A stretch of DNA of 29,157 nt from a virus. The notes beneath the pieces are model-generated. The model had not been told where the DNA came from and did not search any database. It saw only the letters and a program-made list of their open reading frames with translations. Of this stretch, positions 15,731-21,015 are shown piece after piece. The DNA lies in IMG/VR virus record IMGVR_UViG_3300021475_000044, positions 1 through 29,157 of that record; one strand, 5' to 3'. The first letter of the stretch is position 1. Every line of letters begins with the position of its first letter. The translations under genes were made by a program, and so were the position numbers.

Positions 15731-16362
15731 TACTTCCGCCTTGCGTCCCCGGTCGCGTAGACGTGATCGAGGAAGTTGTCGAGCATCGCGTGGCCGCGAG
15801 TGCGCGAGTCTTTGGTTTTGCCGGAACGCAGGTATTCGTTCAGACTTTCAGGCGAACGCCACTGACCAGGAGGATCCCCGAGTAGCCGCCACAGGTCTGC
15901 CCCGGGAGGAGCAGGGGAGTTACCTAAAAACCCGTGGCCTTGAGGATTAGTCGTATCCGTGATTTTGGTGCCGACCGGCGTCAGCGCTGCGTCGTCTTCG
16001 TGGGTTTCGCTGTTGGCGACTTCGCGCCATTGGCGGGTCTTTTCATCCCTCACCATTACCTCCTCGCCGGTTCTCGAAGCGTGGCTGGCCGCGCTATCGT
16101 AATCGGTGAAAATTCTGCCGCCGACTTTGAATTCTTTACTCGGTGTGTCTGCGGCGCCGTACGACTGTTGCGGCCTGCCGAGGGTATTTGCCAGTTCCAG
16201 CAGCGTGTCCAGAGGGTTTAAGAAATCGTCCTTGCCGGGCTTCTGGCCGCGCTTGTTCGCGGTCGCGTAAAACACCTCTTCGCCGTGCTTGCCGCCGTAG
16301 CGCTCCTTCATCTCTTTCATGACTTTGGAGCCGTGGCCGCCGTAGTAAGAGCCGATGGGCAT
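15730..16362 (-). CDS. Modular head-region protein with EEVFYATANKR motif
   Basis: A 210-residue protein. The N-terminus (GGHGSKVMKEMKERYGGKHG, then EEVFYATANKRGQKPGK) is a motif I recognise from many phage structural-region proteins, where it occurs as a separable module. The middle contains DDAALTPVGTKITDT, another copy of the VGTK tag, here internal. The C-terminus (RTRGHAMLDNFLDHVYATGD) resembles the RRxAGHxALDxMLDxLYA helix in the two neighbouring genes. No enzyme domain is visible. It starts 2 bp after the upstream stop. Confidence 0.65.
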   Translation of the reverse strand: MPIGSYYGGHGSKVMKEMKERYGGKHGEEVFYATANKRGQKPGKDDFLNPLDTLLELANTLGRPQQSYGAADTPSKEFKVGGRIFTDYDSAASHASRTGEEVMVRDEKTRQWREVANSETHEDDAALTPVGTKITDTTNPQGHGFLGNSPAPPGADLWRLLGDPPGQWRSPESLNEYLRSGKTKDSRTRGHAMLDNFLDHVYATGDARRK

Positions 16363-16364
16363 GG

Positions 16365-16736
16365 CTATTTAGCTTTGTTCTTCGCGCATTCGGGGCAACC
16401 CGGCATGTCCACCGGATGACGCGGGCATCCGGACGGCCGCGGATTCTCGTCCTGGGCATACAGGGCATCGAGCATTACGTCGAGCGCCATGTGACCGGCC
16501 GCGCGCCGATCTTTGATGCCGCGACGCTGGTTGAATTCCTTCGCCATGCGAATATCTTCGGGAGTCGCTTTGACCTTGCCGATGAAGCGCGGCTTGCCGC
16601 CCTCTATCGTCCAGTTAGGTCCGGCCGGACGTCCTACCCAAGCGGTCTCAGTCCCGGCGGTGACCATCTTCGGCGCATCTGTTGCGCGAGCCCGTGGCGC
16701 TAAAAGTGTTCCCACTGTGGATAAGGCAGTACGCAT
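16365..16736 (-). CDS. Small tagged protein with C-terminal Cys cluster
   Basis: A 123-residue protein starting MRTALSTVGTLLAPRAR; GGAG 9 bases upstream of this ATG supports it over a longer frame that would overlap the lysozyme gene. It has the VGT tag at the N-terminus, a helical part EDIRMAKEFNQRRGIKDRRA, the module RRAAGHMALDVMLDALYA at about residues 81-98, and a terminal CPRHPVDMPGCPECAKNKAK that could bind a metal ion. Function unknown. The same tag and helix precede a nuclease domain at 18737, so this may be a truncated or minimal member. Confidence 0.62.
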   Translation of the reverse strand: MRTALSTVGTLLAPRARATDAPKMVTAGTETAWVGRPAGPNWTIEGGKPRFIGKVKATPEDIRMAKEFNQRRGIKDRRAAGHMALDVMLDALYAQDENPRPSGCPRHPVDMPGCPECAKNKAK

Positions 16737-16750
16737 ACTTTTTGACTCCT

Positions 16751-17320
16751 TCAGACGGAATGAGCACAAGACAACAACAGCTGCGCCGCGTAATCGTTCC
16801 GCGCCTGCTGGATCCCGTTGCGCGCCGACTCAGCGGCGGCCTTCGCCCAGTCCCGGGCGCGGATCGCGGCCATCATGCTAGGCCAGCCGCGCGGTGCGGG
16901 CGCTTTCAGCCTCGAGGCGCCGACGTTGAATGAGAAGTCGAGCAGGACCTGCCGGGCCGGGGCGGGGAAGTCCATCACGTCGGGAACGTACAGCAGGAGA
17001 TCGCCTTGCTTATCCCCGATGTCGTTGTCGAGCAGATCATCCATCACCGCGTCAGACATCCGCAGGCGGGTGCATTCCTCGCACTGCTGGACCGTGAGAC
17101 CGGGCGTCGACTTCAGATGCGTCCATTCGGCAGTGGCTGCGCCGGGAGTGAATAAGCCTGTCCATTTGATGAGTTCGGCGTCGTGCGCCGTCGCGAGCAA
17201 GTGCCCCACGCCGCATGTCACGTTTGACAGGCCATCGAGATATTGATGCGGAATCCGGCCTTCGAACACCGAGGTCCGGGACCGGAAGTCAGTCAGATAA
17301 GAATCGGGTAGGAGGTTCAT
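16751..17320 (-). CDS. GH24-type lysozyme (endolysin or virion lysozyme)
   Basis: A 189-residue protein. The catalytic pattern of T4/P22-type lysozymes is exact: Glu20-(8 residues)-Asp29-(5 residues)-Thr35 within VFEGRIPHQYLDGLSNVTCG. The C-terminal half has the helical part ARQVLLDFSFNVGASRLKAP and WPSMMAAIRARDW. No signal peptide or membrane anchor is visible, so export would need a holin, or the enzyme is packaged. Unusually it sits among head accessory genes rather than with a clear holin. It overlaps the 3' end of the winged-helix-like gene by 32 bp. Confidence 0.82.
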   Translation of the reverse strand: MNLLPDSYLTDFRSRTSVFEGRIPHQYLDGLSNVTCGVGHLLATAHDAELIKWTGLFTPGAATAEWTHLKSTPGLTVQQCEECTRLRMSDAVMDDLLDNDIGDKQGDLLLYVPDVMDFPAPARQVLLDFSFNVGASRLKAPAPRGWPSMMAAIRARDWAKAAAESARNGIQQARNDYAAQLLLSCAHSV

Positions 17321-17645
17321 AACTTTTCACCGGACGGAGAAGACTTCTCCACTCAGGCCTCGCGCTCATATGCGAACGCCGCGCCGCGCACATGCGCCCC
17401 GTCTTCTCGCACAGGCCCAGCTTCTTGGCGCGCAGCAATACCGGGCCCAGCGCTTTGTCGTTGTGGGCAGGCCTCAGACCCGCGTCCCACACGTCGTCGC
17501 ACATGAAGACATCGCGCTCGCGGCAGAGGCGCTCGATTACGGCCAGAGCTTCTTCGTTCCATGCCGGACCGGCGTTCTCTTCGACCAGATCGAGCGCCAG
17601 CTGCAGGCCAGCCGAGGCTTCCTTTTTTGTGGGAATTCCCGGCAC
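17289..17645 (-). CDS. Small winged-helix-like phage protein
   Basis: A 118-residue protein with a GTG start. The pattern FMCDDVWDAGLRPAHNDKAL then GPVLLRAKKLGLCEKTGRM and the final RPEWRSLLRPV is that of small phage proteins in which the helices and basic C-terminus suggest a winged-helix DNA-binding fold. Such proteins are common next to phage replication or endonuclease genes; here it lies between a virion-type gene and a lysozyme. Function not established. Confidence 0.6.
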   Translation of the reverse strand: MPGIPTKKEASAGLQLALDLVEENAGPAWNEEALAVIERLCRERDVFMCDDVWDAGLRPAHNDKALGPVLLRAKKLGLCEKTGRMCAARRSHMSARPEWRSLLRPVKSYEPPTRFLSD

Positions 17646-17659
17646 TTCGATTGACCTGT

Positions 17660-18214
17660 TTACGTACCGGCAGCCACGTTCAACACGGCCTGTATCGGGT
17701 AGCCCGGGTAAGACCCGAGAGGACTGCCGGGAGGACCGCTATAGCCGGGCGTCCCGCCGTTGAACGAGATGTAAGAGATGAACTGGCTCGTTCCGATCGC
17801 CAGGGCCACCGGCATCTGGGGTGTCACTGCGATGCCGGTTGCGTTCGAAACACTCAGTACAAAGAACACGCCTGCTCCGGCCATTGACACAGTGATCGCC
17901 TGGGACAGCGTCAGCACAAGACCGTTGATCGCCGTGACAGCTGTGCCCGCAGGGATCTGGCCACCCGGCGTATAAACCAACTGGCCGAGCACCACACCGG
18001 CTGTGCTGGGTACGCCGAGGGTCTTGCTCCCGGCGGTTCCGGTTCCGGTTGTAGCGAGGACCGCCGCCGACAACAGCACGATCGCCGGCTGCCCGCCCAC
18101 GGCCGTGATCAATAGCGTGGACGGTGTCCCGGCCGACGGGATCGGCGCGCACTGCGCGTACTGGACCGCGGTGAGCTGGAAGTTTTCGAGATCGGTGAAT
18201 GTATTCAGCGGCAT
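17660..18214 (-). CDS. Putative virion protein with beta-type module
   Basis: A 184-residue, mostly uncharged, Gly/Ala/Thr/Pro-rich protein. About residues 60-120 form a module of the type seen in the sheath, connector and cement genes (VVLGQLVYTPGGQIPAGTAV, LVLTLSQAITVS). The C-terminal QFISYISFNGGTPGYSGPPG is Gly/Pro-rich like fibre or decoration proteins. AAGGA 8 bases before the ATG supports the start. A surface decoration or minor tail role is possible; there is no specific family. Confidence 0.55.
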   Translation of the reverse strand: MPLNTFTDLENFQLTAVQYAQCAPIPSAGTPSTLLITAVGGQPAIVLLSAAVLATTGTGTAGSKTLGVPSTAGVVLGQLVYTPGGQIPAGTAVTAINGLVLTLSQAITVSMAGAGVFFVLSVSNATGIAVTPQMPVALAIGTSQFISYISFNGGTPGYSGPPGSPLGSYPGYPIQAVLNVAAGT

Positions 18215-18228
18215 CTAAATTCCTTTTG

Positions 18229-18603
18229 TCAGCGGTCGCAGCGGGCGCCGAGCAGCCCGTAGGTCTCGATGGTCCGAAGCCCGACTTTGCGCGGGTCCGG
18301 ATCCCATACGAGCTTGCCGTTCAACGCCACGCAGGCGTGCGGTATGTTGTTCGGGCTCACGCCTTCGATGGTCGAAAACGTGTTGCCGTATGCGAACATC
18401 ACCTTCACGATCGGATCGGTCTTCGGCACCTGTACGTAATACAAGCCGAAGCGGTCGAGATAGCCGGCGAGCTGGACCAGCCAGTGCTCGCCTTCGCCCG
18501 AGAACTCCGGAACCGTTTCGAGCGGCACTTCAAGGATCGAGGCGATGCAGGCGTTGAAGCAATTCCCGTTTTTGCCGATCCGGGTCTGGGTAACGCGGTT
18601 CAC
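18229..18603 (-). CDS. Papain-like Cys/His/Asp protein
   Basis: A 124-residue protein whose GTG start overlaps the preceding stop (GTGA); a longer frame upstream would overlap the newly found 46-aa gene and is rejected. The sequence GNCFNACIASILEVPLETVP, with Asn14-Cys15, is the start of a phage family often annotated as hypothetical. The later PHACVALNGKLVWDPDP supplies His89 and Asp101. A Cys...His...Asp order with this spacing fits a papain/NlpC-like fold, so a peptidase, amidase or acyltransferase activity is possible. It sits 3' of a nuclease gene in the accessory cluster. Confidence 0.65.
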   Translation of the reverse strand: MNRVTQTRIGKNGNCFNACIASILEVPLETVPEFSGEGEHWLVQLAGYLDRFGLYYVQVPKTDPIVKVMFAYGNTFSTIEGVSPNNIPHACVALNGKLVWDPDPRKVGLRTIETYGLLGARCDR

Positions 18604-18740
18604 GGCTTCTTCGCGGGCTTGTCGCCCTCGTCCTCGCGCATGCCTTCTTCCATCGCGCGTTCCCACTGCTTCAGGTACTCATCCATCAGCTTGCGGTCCT
18701 CGTCGACGACTTCCGGCGGCGGCTTCAGATCGTCTCTCAT
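18600..18740 (-). CDS. Small charged 46-aa protein
   Basis: The frame reads MRDDLKPPPEVVDEDRKLMD, then EYLKQWERAMEEGMREDEGD and KPAKKP. Its ATG overlaps the nuclease stop (ATGA) and its TGA overlaps the next GTG, so it is stitched between two genes by coupling, which supports that it is real. It is acidic and probably helical. Function unknown; an accessory to the flanking nuclease or papain-like protein is possible. Confidence 0.62.
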   Translation of the reverse strand: MRDDLKPPPEVVDEDRKLMDEYLKQWERAMEEGMREDEGDKPAKKP

Positions 18741-19678
18741 TTGTAGGTGTACGTCCCCAGATAGGCCTTGTTAATAGCCGGGTTTACGCCCTTCTTGAGG
18801 GTCCACGGAATGCGGTCATGGAACCCGGGGAAGCTGAAGATGTCGACCGATTTCGTATCCGGATTGACGATGCAGGTTACGGTTCTCGCTTTGACCTGCT
18901 TGCCCAGCCGTTTGGTGAGCGCTTTGCAGAGATCGTTTTTGCGCTGCATGATCTCGCGGGATTTCTGCTCGTTATAGTCGCTGACGACAGCGCTCGCTTC
19001 CTCATGGGTGATGTCGCCGTTTTGCTCCAGCTCGTCTATCCGGTCTCGCCATTCTTTGTACTTCTTGCTGGTGCCGCCGATCGTCTGCCGCCAGTGCTGC
19101 GCGGTGTCGCTGTTCGATACGAGGCCGCTCTTGACCTCGATGCCTTCGTGATCCTGTATCAGATCGAGCGGCAGGTTATTACGTTTGGTGTCCAGCTCAA
19201 TCGGCGCGGGCCGTGCGTCTTTGAACTCGTGGTCCTGGAGGTACTGGACAACGGCCGCTTCGCCGATCCGGTCCGTTATCAGCTTGGCCCTTTTTTCGTG
19301 GATCCACGGCGTTTTCAGCTCCACTGGCTCGCCTTGAAACACGCGCTGCTTCGCGGGCTTGAGCGTTATGCCGGTCTTGTATCGGGGAAGCTTGCGCGGG
19401 CCTTCGCCGCCCCATTTCTTCAGGTTCGCGGCATACGTGGCCTTTTTCTTCTCCGCTCTCGGGTCGGCTTCCGGCTCGGTTACGCCCGGCTCGCCCTTGC
19501 TGGCGAACTCGCCCTTGTTCTCCGGCTGCCCGCGCTTGACCTTCGCTTCATTCCAGTCGAGCGCCCTGGCATACAGGCAGTCGAGCATGAGATCGACCGC
19601 CAGATGCCCGGCGATGCGCCGCGCATCCATCGCAACAGCCGGGATCTTCGTTCCGACGGGAGACAGCGCGGTGGCCAT
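18737..19678 (-). CDS. Tagged PD-(D/E)XK nuclease-like protein in head gene cluster
   Basis: A 313-residue protein with three short modules ahead of an enzyme-like domain: MATALSPVGTKIPAVAMDAR (1-20), RRIAGHLAVDLMLDCLYARA (20-39) and KRGQPENKGEFASKGE (48-63). The C-terminal domain (about 120-310) has Asp172 in LPLDLIQDHEG and Glu181-Val-Lys183 in GIEVKSG, the D...ExK pattern of PD-(D/E)XK nucleases, followed by a basic, helix-rich region. The KRGQPENxGxFASKG module also ends the portal. A nuclease among structural genes could be packaged and injected, or act in DNA processing; both are inference. Confidence 0.66.
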   Translation of the reverse strand: MATALSPVGTKIPAVAMDARRIAGHLAVDLMLDCLYARALDWNEAKVKRGQPENKGEFASKGEPGVTEPEADPRAEKKKATYAANLKKWGGEGPRKLPRYKTGITLKPAKQRVFQGEPVELKTPWIHEKRAKLITDRIGEAAVVQYLQDHEFKDARPAPIELDTKRNNLPLDLIQDHEGIEVKSGLVSNSDTAQHWRQTIGGTSKKYKEWRDRIDELEQNGDITHEEASAVVSDYNEQKSREIMQRKNDLCKALTKRLGKQVKARTVTCIVNPDTKSVDIFSFPGFHDRIPWTLKKGVNPAINKAYLGTYTYK

Positions 19679-19684
19679 GAGTGC

Positions 19685-19903
19685 TTAGTCGTCTTCGTCC
19701 ACAATCAATGGGTATGGCGGAACGTCCTTTGGTTCGATCGGTTCGAAGCGGATGTCATGATCACCGGGGTACGCCATCCTGTGATCGAACTTCTGCTCCG
19801 TGATTTCTTCGGGGATTCCGTCGGGGAAAGCGGTACAGCGGTCGATCTCCCGGTTGTTGCGATCGAAGTGGACGCAATTCATGCACAGCGGAACGTAAGT
19901 CAT
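19685..19903 (-). CDS. Small conserved phage protein with CxxC and PGDHxIRFEP
   Basis: A 72-residue acidic protein: MTYVPLCMNCVHF, then DRCTAFPDGIPEEITEQKFD and HRMAYPGDHDIRFEPIEP. I recognise the CxxC...C-AFPxGIPxEI...H...PGDxGIxFEP pattern from small proteins near phage portal and head genes. Three Cys and a His could bind a metal. It overlaps the metallopeptidase stop by ATGA. Function unknown. Confidence 0.7.
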   Translation of the reverse strand: MTYVPLCMNCVHFDRNNREIDRCTAFPDGIPEEITEQKFDHRMAYPGDHDIRFEPIEPKDVPPYPLIVDEDD

Positions 19904-21015
19904 AGCAGCGGGCCTCTGAATTTTTTGTACATCTCCATGACGTCCCCGCCATAGGCGCTGCCTGCCTTCATCCCCGCGAACACTTCCGCCACGAATTCCA
20001 TGGGGTTTTTGCCAGCATAACGGCTGACCTTCCTTGCGATCCGCGCTTCGTCTCCGCTGAAGCGCATCGACCTCAACCGGTCCAGGGTTCCGCTGTCGCT
20101 GTTGTGGTAGTGGGCTATATGCCCGAGTTCATGAAGAACCACGCTTGTCTGAGTCATCCATCCGCTTTCGAGCATCTCGCGCTGCGCATAGCCCGGAGTC
20201 CTCCAGACAGGGTGACCCGCATTGATGGTCATGGGCGGATGAGGAATGCCTTGAACACGGATATCGTTGACGAGCGCCATGGTCGGCGACAACGGTCTGT
20301 TCTGCGTATGGATCTGGTGCGGCATCACCAGTCCTTGTTCTTTATACTTTGCCAGTTGGCGATTGACCTGATTCGCCGTTTCCACGTCGGCGAGCCTGTA
20401 ATCGACATAGCGGATGCCAAGCGATTCGGCATGCGCGGTCGCCTGTCTGAGTGTTGTGGCTTTGCCGATATCCGGCGACACCTTCGTTTCCGCAGGCTTG
20501 GGAACCGGAGCTCGCTTCGGTGCTTTCGGGACTTCGCCGCCTTGCCTTTTTATTTCAGCGGCTACCTCGGCATACGTTTTGCCGGTTTGACGCGCGATCT
20601 CTTTGATGCGCCGGATCTTCTCCCAGGCCTTCTTTGAACCGGCTACCCGAGGCGGATCGGCGGGGCCGGGTGGCGGCGGCGGCGCCGGTGGTGGTGGAGC
20701 AGGCTTGACCGGCTTGGGCGTGGCGGGTGGGACTTTCGTTCCGACCGGCTTCAAGCCGACCGGCGGGGCCTTCGGAACCACTCCTCCCTGTTTTTTGATC
20801 TCAGCGGCTACCTCGGCGTAGGTCTTGCCGGTCTTCGCCGCGATCTCTTTGATGCGCCGGATCTTCTCCCAGGCCTTCTGCGCCGCGGTGCGCCGCCATT
20901 CCTCCAGCTTCTCGGGTGTAGGATCCTCCCGGTAAGCCTGCTCGGCCGCCTGAACCGGATCGCTTTCAGCAGGCGCGGCGGCCTCGGCCGGTTCAGCTGT
21001 CTTCAGGCTTTTTTT
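19900..21015 (-). CDS. HExxH metallopeptidase region, probably a frameshift extension of the portal
   Basis: The frame is open for 371 codons. The first possible start codon is a GTG at 20781 (giving 293 residues) with an SD-like GGAGG only 1 base away, too close to be efficient. The sequence upstream of it is clearly coding: it contains a second copy of the helical repeat KAWEKIRRIKEIAAKTGKTY found downstream. Order: acidic Ala/Pro linker, repeat, VGLKPVGTKVPP tag, polyproline, repeat, then a zincin domain with HELGH (H217, E218, H221 counted from GTG) and a likely third ligand Glu in NPMEFVAEVFAG. A -1 slip on the A run at 21009-21017 joins it to the portal. If the GTG is used, the peptidase is separate. 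Confidence 0.75.
   Translation of the reverse strand, partial: KKSLKTAEPAEAAAPAESDPVQAAEQAYREDPTPEKLEEWRRTAAQKAWEKIRRIKEIAAKTGKTYAEVAAEIKKQGGVVPKAPPVGLKPVGTKVPPATPKPVKPAPPPPAPPPPPGPADPPRVAGSKKAWEKIRRIKEIARQTGKTYAEVAAEIKRQGGEVPKAPKRAPVPKPAETKVSPDIGKATTLRQATAHAESLGIRYVDYRLADVETANQVNRQLAKYKEQGLVMPHQIHTQNRPLSPTMALVNDIRVQGIPHPPMTINAGHPVWRTPGYAQREMLESGWMTQTSVVLHELGHIAHYHNSDSGTLDRLRSMRFSGDEARIARKVSRYAGKNPMEFVAEVFAGMKAGSAYGGDVMEMYKKFRGPLL
20555..20633 (-). repeat. 79-bp direct repeat, copy 1 (in metallopeptidase frame)
   Basis: Matches 20801-20879 at 71 of 79 positions by eye, including an identical run of about 41 bases at one end. The 246-bp offset keeps frame (82 codons). It encodes a Lys/Arg/Ala-rich helical module (KAWEKIRRIKEIARQTGKTY). 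Confidence 0.9.
20801..20879 (-). repeat. 79-bp direct repeat, copy 2 (upstream of first possible start)
   Basis: Second copy of the repeat at 20555-20633. It lies upstream of the only plausible GTG of the metallopeptidase frame, which shows that the coding sequence extends beyond that codon. Confidence 0.9.
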
